Assembly (NCBI GenBank): GCA_963849005.1
Contig: CAWKGC010000022.1
Coordinates: 1 to 64,000, forward strand
Length of the DNA stretch: 64,000 bases
Source of the DNA: CAWKGC01 sp963849005
Lineage (GTDB): Bacteria > Pseudomonadota > Gammaproteobacteria > Burkholderiales > Usitatibacteraceae
Direction of reading: 5' to 3'
Shown here: in pieces, positions 8,649 through 18,098 of the stretch
Position numbering within the stretch: the stretch's first letter is position 1
How the letters are laid out: each line of letters begins with the position of its first letter
Translations under genes and position numbers: made by a program
Notes under the pieces: model-generated
Told to the model about the DNA's origin: nothing
What the model saw: only the letters and a program-made list of their open reading frames with translations
Databases searched by the model: none

Positions 8649-9521
8649 TCACGCCTCGGGCATCGGCTCGCGCTTGAGCAGGGTGGCGATCTGCGCGATC
8701 CGGTCGCGCATCTGGCGACGGTCGACGATCATGTCGATCGCCCCCTTGTCGAGCAGGAACTCGGCGCGCTGGAAACCTTCCGGCAGCGTTTCGCGCACGG
8801 TCTGCTCGATGACGCGGGGGCCGGCAAATCCGATCAGCGCGCCCGGCTCGGCGATCACCACATCGCCGATGAACGCGAAGCTCGCCGATACTCCGCCCAT
8901 GGTCGGGTCGGTCAGCACCGAGATGAAGGGCTGCCTCGCTGCGGCGAGCTGGTGCAGCGCGGCGGTGGTCTTGGCCATCTGCATCAGGGAAAGGAGCCCT
9001 TCCTGCATGCGCGCCCCGCCCGTGGCGGTGAAGCAGATGAAAGGCGTGCGCTCGTCGCAGCAGGCCTGCACTGCGCGCACGAAACGCTCGCCGACCACCG
9101 ACCCCATCGAGCCGCCGAGGAAGCCGAACTCGAATGCGGCGGCGACCACCGGGACTTGCTTCACCGCGCCCATCATCACCACCAGCGCATCGGTCTCGCC
9201 GGTCTCGCGCTCGGCCTCGTCGAGGCGCTCGGAATATCTGCGGCTGTCCTTGAACTTGAGCGGGTCGAGCGGAACGACTTCGGAGGCCAGTTCGGCGCGT
9301 CCCTCGGCATCGAGAAACACTTCCAGCCGCTGGCGTGCGGAAAGGCGGTTGTGGAATCCGCACTTCGGGCAGACATGCAGGTTGCTCTCGAGGTCGGTGA
9401 AATAGAGCACCGCCTCGCACGACGGGCATTTGCTCCAGAGCCCCTCGGGGACCGCCTTCTTCTGCTGCTCCTTGCCCTCGAACTTGATCTTGGGCGGCAG
9501 GAGCTTGCGGAACCAGCTCAC
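8649..9521 (-). CDS. accD: Acetyl-CoA carboxylase carboxyltransferase subunit beta AccD
   Basis: 290 aa beta subunit of the carboxyltransferase that moves CO2 from carboxybiotin to acetyl-CoA, the first step of fatty acid synthesis. The N-terminal zinc ribbon is visible as CPSC (about residues 32–35) and CPKC (about 51–54). The crotonase-like body follows, with TATGGARMQEGLLSLMQM and DPTMGGVSASFA. The start is a GTG (9519–9521) whose last two bases form part of the trpA stop (GTGA overlap), giving the standard VSWFRKLLPPKI N-terminus. Frame intact. Confidence 0.96.
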   Translation of the reverse strand: MSWFRKLLPPKIKFEGKEQQKKAVPEGLWSKCPSCEAVLYFTDLESNLHVCPKCGFHNRLSARQRLEVFLDAEGRAELASEVVPLDPLKFKDSRRYSERLDEAERETGETDALVVMMGAVKQVPVVAAAFEFGFLGGSMGSVVGERFVRAVQACCDERTPFICFTATGGARMQEGLLSLMQMAKTTAALHQLAAARQPFISVLTDPTMGGVSASFAFIGDVVIAEPGALIGFAGPRVIEQTVRETLPEGFQRAEFLLDKGAIDMIVDRRQMRDRIAQIATLLKREPMPEA

Positions 9522-10328
9522 GCCGGCACCTTGTCCATCGCAGCGCGGAATTCCGCGAGCAGCTTGCGCACCCGTGCCGCCGACTCGCCGGGCGCGGACG
9601 ATTCGATCTCCTGCACGATGCGGCTGCCGATCACGACGGCATCCGCGCACTCGGCCACGAGGCGCGCGCGGTCGCGCCGTCGCGAATGCCGAAGCCGACG
9701 CCGACCGGCACCGAGGTGTGCTTCTTGATCCGGGCGATCATCTTCGCCACGTCCTTCGTGTCGATGTTCGCCGCCCCCGTCACCCCGCGCAGCGAAACGT
9801 AATACAGATAGCCTTTCGCCATGCGCGCGACCTGCTCGATCCGCTCCTCCGGCGTGGTCGGCGAAAGCAGGAAGATCGGTGCAATGCCGACGCTGGCGAG
9901 CACCGTGGTCAGGGCTTCGGCTTCTTCGGGCGGGTAGTCGACGACCAGCACCCCATCCACGCCCGCCTTCTTCGCGCGACGCGACGAAGGTCGCCAGTCC
10001 CATGCGCTCGATCGGGTTGGCGTAGCCCATCAGCACCACCGGCGTTTCCTTGTCCTTCTTGCGGAATGCGGCGACAAAGCCGATGACGTCGTGCAGCCCC
10101 ACGTTGTGCTTGAGCGCGCGCTCGGAGGAGCGCTGGATCGCCGGGCCGTCGGCCATCGGGTCGGAGAACGGCACGCCGAGTTCGACCACGTCGGCGCCCG
10201 CCCTCCACCAGCGCATGCATGATCGCGACCGCTTCCTCGGGCCGCGGATCGCCGGCGGTGACGAAGGGGATCAACGCCTTGCGGCCCTTTGCCGCCAGGC
10301 GGGCGAACGTGGCATCGATGCGCGACAT
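9518..10328 (-). CDS. trpA: Tryptophan synthase alpha chain TrpA (three frameshifts)
   Basis: Cleaves indole-3-glycerol phosphate to indole and glyceraldehyde-3-phosphate, and passes indole to TrpB. The start MSRIDATFARLAAKGRKALI at 10328 is followed by PFVTAGDP. The catalytic-Glu motif ADVVELGVPFSDPMADGPAI reads in a second frame. A third frame carries DGVLVVDYPPEEAE and FLLSPTTPEERI, and the end (ADAVVIGSRIVQEIE) returns to the second. Frame changes lie near 10205, 9968 and 9668, the last two within GCGC runs. Repaired length is about 269 aa, as expected. It overlaps trpB by one base and accD by GTGA. Confidence 0.93.
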
Positions 10329-11559
10329 CAGCGGTTCTTCGGGTCGCAAGAGGGCGGCAGAAGAACTGCAGGCCGGAGCGCTCGGCCACCGTCGCCATGT
10401 CCTTGTCGCCGCGTCCGGAGAGGTTCACCAGCAGGATCCTGTCTGCGGGCAGGGTCGGCGCCATCTTCATCGCTTGCGCCACCGCATGGCTCGATTCCAG
10501 CGCCGGGATGATCCCTTCGGTGAGGCACAGGCGGTGGAACGCGGCCAGCGCCTCGTCATCGGTGACGGCAACGTACTGGGCGCGCCCCGTGTCCTTCAGC
10601 CACGCGTGCTCGGGGCCCACGCCGGGGTAATCGAGCCCGGCGGAGATCGAGTGCGTCTCGATGATCTGGCCGTTGGCGTCCTGCATCAGGTAGGTCCGGT
10701 TGCCATGCAGCACGCCGGGCGACCCGGCGGACAGCGATGCGGCGTGCTTGCCGGTCTCCAGCCCCAGGCCGCCGGCTTCCACGCCGATCAGCTTCACGGA
10801 CTCGTCCGGAATGTAGGAATGGAAAATGCCCATCGCGTTCGAGCCGCCGCCGACACAGGCGAGCACGTAGTCGGGCTGGCGGCCGGCCATCTCCGGCATC
10901 TGCACGACGCATTCCTTGCCGACCACGGAATTGAAGTCGCGCACCATCATCGGATACGGGTGGGGGCCTGCGACCGTGCCGATGATGTAGTAGGTGTCCT
11001 CGATATTGGTGACCCAGTCGCGCATCGCCTCGTTGAGCGCGTCCTTCAGCGTCTTCGAGCCGCTTTCCACCGGCACCACCGTCGCCCCGAGCAACTTCAT
11101 GCGATACACGTTCTGCGCCTGGCGCTTGATGTCCTCGGAGCCCATGTACACCACGCAGTCCATGCCGAAGCGCGCGGCCACCGTGGCGCTCGCCACGCCG
11201 TGCTGGCCCGCGCCGGTCTCGGCGATCACGCGCTTCTTGCCCATGCTTTCGCGCGAGCAGCGCCTGGCCGATGGCGTTGTTGATCTTGTGCGCGCCGGTG
11301 TGGTTCAGGTCCTCGCGCTTCAGGTAGATCTGCGCGCCGCCGAGTTCCTGCGAAAGGCGGCGGCATGGAAGATCGGGCTGGGACGGCCGACGTAATGCTC
11401 GAGCTCATAGGCGAACTCGCGCTGGAATTCCGGGTCGTCGCGCAGCTGCGTGTAGGCGATCTTGAGCTCGGTGAGCGCTTGCTGCAGCGTCTCGGCGACG
11501 AAGATGCCGCCGTACTGGCCGAAGTGGCCGCGCGCGTCGGGAAGATCATATAGCTGCAT
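10328..11559 (-). CDS. trpB: Tryptophan synthase beta chain TrpB (frameshifted)
   Basis: PLP enzyme joining indole and serine to give tryptophan. The start at 11559 (MQLYDLPDARGHFGQYGG) has AGGAG upstream. The PLP lysine is in NHTGAHKINNAIGQ, which lies in a different frame from its neighbours, with changes near 11350 and 11245. The rest (KKRVIAETGAGQHGVA, VGGGSNAMGIF, NLSGRGDKDM) is continuous. After SGLQF the frame runs on without a stop into trpA. A TGA at 10330–10328, overlapping the trpA ATG as TGATG, lies in another frame and is probably the true end. About 409 aa after repair. It overlaps trpF by 14 bp. Confidence 0.92.
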
Positions 11560-12169
11560 TGCGAACGCTCCTGAGGAATGCTTCGATGCGGGAACAATCC
11601 TTGATCCCTCGCGACACTTCGACGCCGCTGGACACATCCACTGCCCAAGGCCGGACTTTCGCAATGGCCGCGCCCACGTTTTCGGGCGTGAGCCCCCCGG
11701 ACAGCACGATCGGCATGGGAAATGGCCGGGGCACCGCCGCCCAGTCGAAGCTCGTGCCGGTGCCGCCGAATTCGCCCGCCACCTCGGCATCGAGCAGCAA
11801 CGCCCGCGCCCCCTTGAACTCCAGGGCGCATTTTAGCAAATCGGTCCCCGGCCCCACGCGCACGGCGCGCATCCACGGCTTGCCGAAGCTTGCGCACTGT
11901 TCCGGCGTTTCGTCCCCGTGGAACTGGAGCAGGTCAAGCGGCACTTCCCCAAGCACGGCACGCACGCTTTCAGCTGGCGCATTCACGAACAGGCCCACTG
12001 CCATCACAAAGGGCGGCAGGGCCTCGCAAATGCGCGCAGCTGCGGCGGCGGTGACGGCCCGCGGGCTCGGCGCATGGAACACCAGCCCGATCGCGTCCGC
12101 GCCGGATTCGGCCGCGCATTGCGCGTGCTCGGTCTCGCGGATGCCGCATATTTTCGCTCTCGTGCGCAT
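11546..12169 (-). CDS. trpF: Phosphoribosylanthranilate isomerase TrpF
   Basis: 207 aa TIM barrel converting phosphoribosylanthranilate to CdRP, the third step of tryptophan synthesis. AKICGIRETEHA carries the general-base Cys, DLLQFHGDETPEQC and ALLLDAEV follow, and VDVSSGVEVSRGIKD forms the phosphate-binding end. Frame intact and length typical. It starts 3 bp after truA and overlaps the trpB start by 14 bp, so truA–trpF–trpB–trpA–accD looks like one coupled operon. Confidence 0.96.
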   Translation of the reverse strand: MRTRAKICGIRETEHAQCAAESGADAIGLVFHAPSPRAVTAAAAARICEALPPFVMAVGLFVNAPAESVRAVLGEVPLDLLQFHGDETPEQCASFGKPWMRAVRVGPGTDLLKCALEFKGARALLLDAEVAGEFGGTGTSFDWAAVPRPFPMPIVLSGGLTPENVGAAIAKVRPWAVDVSSGVEVSRGIKDCSRIEAFLRSVRNAAI

Positions 12170-12172
12170 GAT

Positions 12173-12965
12173 TCAGTCACGGTTCCCGAGGATGGGGGGC
12201 GGCGCGCGAAAGCGCGGCAACCCGAACCGGCCATCATAGTCGATACCGCTCAGGTAAAGCCCGTCTGGCGCAAAGGTCGGCGCGGCGTTGCGGCGGTCGC
12301 GCGAGGCGAGGAGTTCTTCCATCCACGACGGCGCCTGCTTGCCGGCGCCGATGTGCACGAGGCTGCCGACGAGGTTGCGCACCATGTGGTGCAGGAACGC
12401 GTTGGCCGTGAAGCGAAACCCGAACAGGTTGCCGTCGAGCGTGACGCGCGCCGCATGCAGCGAGCGCACCGGCGTCTTCGCCTGGCATTGCGCGTCGCGA
12501 AAGGCGCTGAAATCGTGCTCGCCCTCGACCATTCCTGCGGCCGTTCGCATCGCCTCGAGATCCAGCGGCCGGTGGATACCAGCCGACCTTGCCATGCAGC
12601 ACCGCCGGCGCCACGGGATCGTTGAGGAGCACATAGTCGTAGGTGCGCGCCGTGGCGCTGTAGCGCGCATGGAAATCATCGGCAACCGCGCACGCCCAGA
12701 GCACGCGCAGCGCGGGCGGGAGGTAGGTGTTGGTGCCGCGCACCCAGGACGCGATGGCGCGCTCGACCGGGGCGTCGAAATGCACCACTTGCGCTGTCGC
12801 ATGCACGCCTGCGTCGGTGCGCCCGGCCGCGACCACGCCGACTTCCGCGTTGGCGAAGCGGGCAAGCGCGCCCTCGAGCGCGTCCTGCGCGGCTCCGCCG
12901 CCGGGCTGCGTCTGCCAGCCGCAGAACGGGCCGCCGTCGTATTCGATGCCGAGTGCGATTCTCAA
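12173..12965 (-). CDS. truA: tRNA pseudouridine(38-40) synthase TruA (one frameshift)
   Basis: Isomerises uridines 38–40 in the anticodon arm of tRNAs. RIALGIEYDGGPFCGWQTQP opens the protein, and VVAAGRTDAGVHA contains the catalytic Asp. One frame change near 12583 separates VLHGKVGWY from RPLDLEAMRTAAGMV. The C-terminal half then continues through AFLHHMVRNLVGSLVHIGAG to the stop at 12173. Repaired length is about 263 aa, as in the family. It follows the fimV terminator and precedes trpF. Confidence 0.93.
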
Positions 12966-12979
12966 GGGGCGAAGGGAGA

Positions 12980-13009
12980 AAGAAAATTGGCGGGGTTTCC
13001 CCCGCCAAT
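12980..13009 (-). terminator. Rho-independent terminator after fimV
   Basis: On the minus strand a perfect 10-bp stem (ATTGGCGGGG / CCCCGCCAAT) with a 4-nt loop is followed by TTTTCTTTC. It begins about 45 bp past the fimV stop and ends just before the truA start, so it separates fimV from the truA–trp operon. Confidence 0.85.
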
Positions 13010-13054
13010 CAAGCGACTTGCAACAGCATTCGTGTCAACGCGTGCGTGCGGGGC

Positions 13055-15661
13055 TCAGAGCGAACCGAGCAGGCGCTGCGCCTCGTTCTTGACGGCCTCG
13101 CTGCCTTCCTTGGCCACTTCCTGCAGGATTTCGCGCGCGCCATCCTTGTCGCCGATCTCGAGGTAGGCCTTGGCGAGCTCGAGCTTCGTCTCGACGGCTT
13201 CGCCGCCGCTGGGCGCGCTGCTTCCACTGCCCAGGTCGCCGAGGTCGAGGTTCAGGTCACCCAGCCCGAGGCCGCCGTCACCCGAGGGCGCGGCGCCGGA
13301 GCTCGGGGACTTGGCGGAGGGCAACTCCAGCCCGGAAATGTCGAAGTCGAACTTTTCCGTTGTCGCCGGCTCGTCGGCTGCCGACGGCTTCGACGGCGCG
13401 AGGTCGAAATCGAGCCCGCTCGGTTCCGCCGAAGGCGTCGAGAATGCGATGTCCGGGGCGTGTTCCGCTGGCTTGTCGAGGCCGATATCGAAGTCCGTGC
13501 CGGCCTGGGGCGCTTCCGATCCCCCGGTGCCGGAAGGGCTTCCCTCGAGGTCGAAGTCGAGGTCGGGCTTCGGGGCGGCGGCCGCGGGAGTCATTGCGGC
13601 GAAGGTCGCGGTGCCGGCGGCAGCCGCGACATAGAGCGGATTCGCGGGGTCGATCTGCGCGCCCATTGATGCGGCTTTCTGCCACATCGGGTGGCTGTCG
13701 CCGATGGCGGCGTGCAGCTCCTTCGCAACGTTCTCGAAGGCGGTCGCGCTCTTGCGGTTGTGATAGATCTCGAGGAGCTTCAGCGCGATCTCATGGCGAT
13801 TGCGGTCGCGCGTCATCGCCTCCTTGAGGATTTCCTCGGCCTGGGTATCGCGGCCGTAGGCGATGTAGACCTCCGCTTCGGCGACCGGATCCACCTCGTC
13901 GGTATCGATTGTGCCGGGGCCCGCCTTGTCGAAGTCGGTGAGGAAGGAACTGTTGCCGGTGTCCACCAGGCCGCCGCCCGACTTGCCGGTGACGGTGTTG
14001 GGCTTGAGGTCCGACGGGAAAGCGCTGGTCATCGCAGATGAAACGCCGCCTTCGTCCTTCGACTTGCGGCGACGCATCCACAGCGCGATGCCACCGAGCC
14101 CGAGCACGCCGGCCACGCCGCCTGCGAGGTAGGCCGGATTGTCGATCAGCTCGTCCATGAGGCTGGGTTCGGGAGGCGGCGCCTTGGCGGGCGCTACTTT
14201 CGGGGCAGCGGGCTTCGCTTCGCCCTTGGGCTGTTCCGCGCCCGGCACTTCGGGCTTGGGCGGTTCGGCCTTCGCGGGTTCCACCTTCGGAGGTTCCACC
14301 TTCGGCGGCTCTACCTTCGGCGGCTCGACCTTGGGCGCCTCGGCGACCTTCGTTTCCGCGGGCTTCGGGGCCTCGATGGGCTTCGCCGGTTCCGGTGTCT
14401 TCGTTGCGGCAGGCTTGGGCGCTTCCGCCACCTTCGTTTCGCCGGGCTTGGCCGCCGGCGCACCAGCCTTCAGGTCGACCAGCCGCTGCATGTCCTTGAT
14501 CTGTTTTTCCAGGTCGGCGACCCGGGACTGCGCATCCTTGAGCGCCTTGTCCTTGGCGGTGACTTCCTCCTGCAAGGCATTGACCCGGTCCTGTGCCGTG
14601 CCGCCTGCCTTGGATCCCGCGCCGGCCTTGCCGCTATCGGACTTGGAAAGCTTGAGGACGTCGGACGGAGGCGCAGCGGGCGCCGGGGGCGCGACCGAGG
14701 CCGTGCCGATCTTGCCGCTGGCCACGTTCACGGGCGCTGCTTTCGCCGGCATCGCCGCGACGCCGCCGGCGAGCTGCTCCCGATAGGACTTCCAGTTCGC
14801 AACGTGCGCGCGGATTTCCTCGTTGGCCTCCTTCTCGGTGATCTTCGCGATCTCGTCGGCCGAAGGAACCTTCAGGATCTGCCCGGTCTTCACCAGGTTC
14901 ATGTTGTTGTCGATGAACGCTGCCTTGTTCTCGCGGTACAAGGCCGCCAGCATCTGGTCGACGCTCACGCTCGCCGGCTTCACTTCGCCAGCGATCTTGC
15001 GCAGTGTCTCGCCCTTCTGGATCGGGCCGTAGTTGTCGCCGGATGCGGCTTTCGGGGCCGGCGTTCCGCCGCCCATTTCGGTCTTCGCCGAGGGAGAGCC
15101 GACGGCAGCAGGCGCAGCGGCAGCAGGGGCCACGGGCGCTCGCTCGGGAGCTGCGACAGGGGCCGGGGCCGGCGCGACTGCGGGCGCATCAGGCTTCTTC
15201 GCAGGAGCGACCGGCACGACCTGCGCGACCGCCGGGGCGACAACCGAAGCGCCCGAGAACCCCTGGGGATCGAGCAGGATCGGGTATTCGCGCTGCAGGC
15301 GGCCGGAGGGCCAGTTCATGTCGATGAGAAGATCGAGGAACGGCTCGTTGATCGGCTGCGTGCTCACCACCTTGAGATACGGCTGGCCGTTGGCGCGCTT
15401 CTCGATCGAAAAGCGGATCAGGCGCAGCAGGCCCGAGTACTCGATGCGCGCCTCGCGGTAGGCCTCGGGCGATGCGACGCGCGCCGTGAGGGCGTCGATT
15501 TCGCCGGGCTGGAGCGTCACCAGGTCGATTTCAGCGTTGAGCAACTCGCCCAGTGCAGAGTTGACAGTCAGCTTCCCGAGGCCGGCGGCGTGTGCGGTTG
15601 CGAAGATCCCGGCGCAGAGAAATGCAAAGACCGCGGTTTTGATTTTGGCCATCATTTTCAT
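13055..15661 (-). CDS. fimV: FimV-family inner-membrane/LysM hub protein
   Basis: 868 aa from the ATG at 15661, which gives a signal peptide (IKTAVFAFLCAGIFATAHAA). Order: conserved periplasmic FimV N-domain (LGKLTVNSALGELLNAEIDL), a Pro/Ala linker, a LysM-like segment (NYGPIQKGETLRKIA), then a coiled coil (DRVNALQEEVTAKDKALKDA). A PKVEP repeat tract comes next, then one transmembrane helix (YLAGGVAGVLGLGGIALWM) and an acidic cytoplasmic region. The protein ends in the FimV TPR domain (LELAKAYLEIGDKDGAREIL). FimV proteins organise polar type IV pili and twitching machinery. Frame intact, with its own putative promoter and terminator, so it is probably a separate unit. Confidence 0.92.
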   Translation of the reverse strand: MKMMAKIKTAVFAFLCAGIFATAHAAGLGKLTVNSALGELLNAEIDLVTLQPGEIDALTARVASPEAYREARIEYSGLLRLIRFSIEKRANGQPYLKVVSTQPINEPFLDLLIDMNWPSGRLQREYPILLDPQGFSGASVVAPAVAQVVPVAPAKKPDAPAVAPAPAPVAAPERAPVAPAAAAPAAVGSPSAKTEMGGGTPAPKAASGDNYGPIQKGETLRKIAGEVKPASVSVDQMLAALYRENKAAFIDNNMNLVKTGQILKVPSADEIAKITEKEANEEIRAHVANWKSYREQLAGGVAAMPAKAAPVNVASGKIGTASVAPPAPAAPPSDVLKLSKSDSGKAGAGSKAGGTAQDRVNALQEEVTAKDKALKDAQSRVADLEKQIKDMQRLVDLKAGAPAAKPGETKVAEAPKPAATKTPEPAKPIEAPKPAETKVAEAPKVEPPKVEPPKVEPPKVEPAKAEPPKPEVPGAEQPKGEAKPAAPKVAPAKAPPPEPSLMDELIDNPAYLAGGVAGVLGLGGIALWMRRRKSKDEGGVSSAMTSAFPSDLKPNTVTGKSGGGLVDTGNSSFLTDFDKAGPGTIDTDEVDPVAEAEVYIAYGRDTQAEEILKEAMTRDRNRHEIALKLLEIYHNRKSATAFENVAKELHAAIGDSHPMWQKAASMGAQIDPANPLYVAAAAGTATFAAMTPAAAAPKPDLDFDLEGSPSGTGGSEAPQAGTDFDIGLDKPAEHAPDIAFSTPSAEPSGLDFDLAPSKPSAADEPATTEKFDFDISGLELPSAKSPSSGAAPSGDGGLGLGDLNLDLGDLGSGSSAPSGGEAVETKLELAKAYLEIGDKDGAREILQEVAKEGSEAVKNEAQRLLGSL
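14271..14330 (-). repeat. 15-bp tandem repeat inside fimV (PKVEP units)
   Basis: Four near-identical 15-bp units in register, each coding a five-residue PKVEP-like step on the minus strand. It lies in the linker before the FimV transmembrane helix. In-frame repeat-number change would alter the linker length without breaking the gene. Confidence 0.8.
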
Positions 15662-15693
15662 GCCGATCCCTACCCCGAATTCCTGAGGAAAGT

Positions 15694-15722
15694 AGATTAA
15701 CATCAGAGGCTTATTTGTTCAA
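15694..15722 (-). promoter_or_regulatory. Putative sigma-70 promoter of fimV
   Basis: On the minus strand TTGAAC (15722–15717) and TAATCT (15699–15694) are separated by exactly 17 bp, in an AT-rich stretch unlike the surrounding GC-rich DNA. The start would fall about 25 bp before the fimV ATG at 15661. Confidence 0.5.
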
Positions 15723-15778
15723 CCTCACCTGATTTTTCACATTATGTCTTAAGTCAGGCATTTTTCAACCGTTTTTTT

Positions 15779-15813
15779 CCGGCCGCGCTCTCAGGCCGGG
15801 GGAGCGCGGCCGG
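15779..15813 (-). other. Strong inverted repeat downstream of asd
   Basis: A perfect 12-bp stem (CCGGCCGCGCTC / GAGCGCGGCCGG) lies immediately after the asd stop. On the minus strand it is followed by seven A residues, not T, so it is not a standard intrinsic terminator. It may still stall or stabilise the asd transcript end. Confidence 0.5.
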
Positions 15814-15815
15814 TT

Positions 15816-16943
15816 TCAGCCTTCGAGGCGCCCAAGCAGGATTCGCAGCATCCTTCGCAGCGGTTCGGCAGCGCCCCAAAGCAATTGGTCGCCGACGGTA
15901 AAGGCCGAAACGTATCCCGGGCCCAGGTTCAGCTTGCGAATCCGCCCGACCGGCACCTCCAGCGTACCGGTCACTGCCACCGGTGTCAGCCGCTTCAGCG
16001 TTTCTTCCTTGCGGTTCGGCACCACCCTCACCCATGGGTTGGCGTTGGCAAGCAGCGCTTCGATCTCCGGCACCGGCAGGTCCTTCCTGAGTTTCAGGGT
16101 CATGCCCTGGCTGTGGCAGCGCATGGCGCCCACGCGCACGCACAGGCCATCGACCGGGATCGGGTTCGCTTCCCGCCCGAGTATCTTGTTGGTCTCGACA
16201 AAGCCCTTCCACTCCTCGCGGCTCTGGCCATTGCCGAGGTCCGAGTCGATCCACGGGAGCAGGCTGCCCGCGAGGGGCACGCCGAAGTGCTCGGTAGGGA
16301 ATCCCTCGTCGCGCTGTATCCCCGCCACGTCGCGGTCGATGTCGAGGATCGCGGATGCCGGATCGTCGAGGAGCGCCTTGGCGGCAAAGTGGATCTCGCC
16401 CATCTGCACGAGCAGTTCGCGCATGTTCTGCGCGCCCGCCCCCGATGCGGCCTGGTAGGTCATGACGCTCACCCACTCGACAAGGTCCGCCTTCACCAGC
16501 CCGTGTATCGCCATCAGCATCAGGGACAGCGTGCAGTTGCCGCCGATGTAGCTCTTCATTCCCGCCGCGACGGCAGCATCGATCTGCGCGCGATTGACCG
16601 GATCGAGGATGATCACCGCGTCCTTGTCCATGCGCAGCGCCGAGGCTGCATCGATCCAGTAGCCGTTCCAGCCTGCCGCGCGCAACTTCGGGTACACCGC
16701 CTTGGTGTAGTCGCCGCCCTGGCAGGTGATCAGGTAATCGCAAGCGGCGAGCAACTTGATGTCATTGCCATCCTGAAGCGCGGCGGACCCCTTGCCGACA
16801 TCCGGGCCCTTGCCGCCCACGGTCGACGTGGTGAAGAACACCGGGTCGATCAGGTCGAAGTCGCGCTCTTCGCGCATGCGTTGCAGCAGCACGGAGCCGA
16901 CCATGCCGCGCCAGCCGATGAATCCAACAGTCTTCATTGCCAT
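15816..16943 (-). CDS. asd: Aspartate-semialdehyde dehydrogenase Asd
   Basis: 375 aa NADP-dependent enzyme reducing aspartyl-phosphate to aspartate semialdehyde, the branch point to Lys/DAP, Met and Thr. VGFIGWRGMVGSVLLQRM is the nucleotide-binding N-terminus of the Gram-negative subtype. The catalytic Cys is in YIGGNCTLSLML, and LAGSLLPWID and CHSQGMTLKL are conserved. Start ATG 16943; a second ATG at 16937 is possible. Frame intact. It follows leuB in the leu–asd order common in betaproteobacteria. Confidence 0.96.
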   Translation of the reverse strand: MAMKTVGFIGWRGMVGSVLLQRMREERDFDLIDPVFFTTSTVGGKGPDVGKGSAALQDGNDIKLLAACDYLITCQGGDYTKAVYPKLRAAGWNGYWIDAASALRMDKDAVIILDPVNRAQIDAAVAAGMKSYIGGNCTLSLMLMAIHGLVKADLVEWVSVMTYQAASGAGAQNMRELLVQMGEIHFAAKALLDDPASAILDIDRDVAGIQRDEGFPTEHFGVPLAGSLLPWIDSDLGNGQSREEWKGFVETNKILGREANPIPVDGLCVRVGAMRCHSQGMTLKLRKDLPVPEIEALLANANPWVRVVPNRKEETLKRLTPVAVTGTLEVPVGRIRKLNLGPGYVSAFTVGDQLLWGAAEPLRRMLRILLGRLEG

Positions 16944-17027
16944 GTTCGCTTTCTCGTTTTCGATGCTGCGGGAGACGCTTTCCGGGCCGGGGACGGCGGG
17001 CCGCCTCCCCTCGCCCGATCGCCCTCC

Positions 17028-18089
17028 TTACATCGCCTCGACCACCGCCGTGCCCATTTGCGCGGTGGTCACCGGTTTCTCGCCCTTGGCCGCGATATCG
17101 CCCGTGCGCAGGCCGGAAGCGAGCGCCTTGCGCACCGCTTTCTCGATGCGCGCCGCAATGTCGGGGCGGTCGAAGGTATAGCGGAACATCATCGCAAGCG
17201 ACAGGATCTGCGCCAGCGGATTGGCAAGCCCCTTGCCGGCAATATCGGGCGCCGAGCCGTGGATCGGTTCATAGAGGCCCTTGCCTTTCGCGTCCAGCGA
17301 AGCCGAGGGCAGCATGCCGATCGAGCCGGTCAGCATCGAAGCCTCGTCGGAAAGGATGTCGCCGAAAATGTTGCCGGTGACCACGACGTCGAACTGGCGC
17401 GGGTTCCTCACCAGTTGCATCGCGCAGTTGTCGACCAGCATGTGGCTCAACTGCACGTCCGGGTATTGCGGCGCGATTTCGATCGCGATGTCGCGCCACA
17501 ACTGCGTGGTCTCCAGCACGTTCATCTTGTCCACCGAGCACAGGCGCTTGCCGCGCTGGCGCGCCGTGCGAAACCCGACGTGCAGGATGCGGGTGATCTG
17601 CGCCTCGGTGTAGCGCATCGTGTTGAAGCCCTCGCGCGATCCCTTCGCCCCGGTGATGCCGCGCGGCTCGCCGAAGTAGATGTCGCCGGTGAGTTCGCGC
17701 ACGATCATGATGTCCAGGCCGGCAACCACTTCGGGCTTGAGCGTCGAGGCATCCGCGAGCTCCGGGAACACCGTGGCCGGGCGCAGGTTGGCGAAGAAGT
17801 CGCATTCCCTGCGCAGCCCCAGGATCGCTTTCTCCGGGCGAAGTTCGCGCGGCAGCGCGTCGTACTTCGGCCCGCCGACGGCGCCGAACAGGACGGCATC
17901 GGCCTGCTGCGCGAGCTTGAGGGTGGCCGCCGGCAGGGGCTCGCCGTGCGCGTCGCAGGCCGCGCCGCCGATCAGGGCCGACTCGGTCTCGACGGGCAGC
18001 CCCTCGCCGCGCAGCACGTCGAGGACGCGGACGGCTTCGTGCAGGATCTCGGGGCCGATGCCATCACCGGCCAGAAGGGCGATCTTCAT
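17028..18089 (-). CDS. leuB: 3-Isopropylmalate dehydrogenase LeuB
   Basis: 353 aa NAD-dependent oxidative decarboxylase of leucine synthesis. MKIALLAGDGIGPE is the start, YFGEPRGITG the Tyr-containing active-site loop, and VDKMNVLETTQLWRD the Lys/Asn site. The DEASMLTGSIGMLPSASL stretch carries metal and NAD residues. Frame intact, usual length. It begins 9 bp after leuD. Confidence 0.97.
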   Translation of the reverse strand: MKIALLAGDGIGPEILHEAVRVLDVLRGEGLPVETESALIGGAACDAHGEPLPAATLKLAQQADAVLFGAVGGPKYDALPRELRPEKAILGLRRECDFFANLRPATVFPELADASTLKPEVVAGLDIMIVRELTGDIYFGEPRGITGAKGSREGFNTMRYTEAQITRILHVGFRTARQRGKRLCSVDKMNVLETTQLWRDIAIEIAPQYPDVQLSHMLVDNCAMQLVRNPRQFDVVVTGNIFGDILSDEASMLTGSIGMLPSASLDAKGKGLYEPIHGSAPDIAGKGLANPLAQILSLAMMFRYTFDRPDIAARIEKAVRKALASGLRTGDIAAKGEKPVTTAQMGTAVVEAM

Positions 18090-18098
18090 GTCGGCTGG

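Noticed and set aside
5044..12965. Real pseudogenes in the purF–truA region
   Set aside because: Flanks of each break are fully conserved, and these genes are normally essential and single copy. Consensus error explains all cases more simply.
15779..15813. Intrinsic terminator for asd
   Set aside because: The stem is perfect, but an A run rather than a T run follows on the asd strand. Kept only as an inverted repeat.
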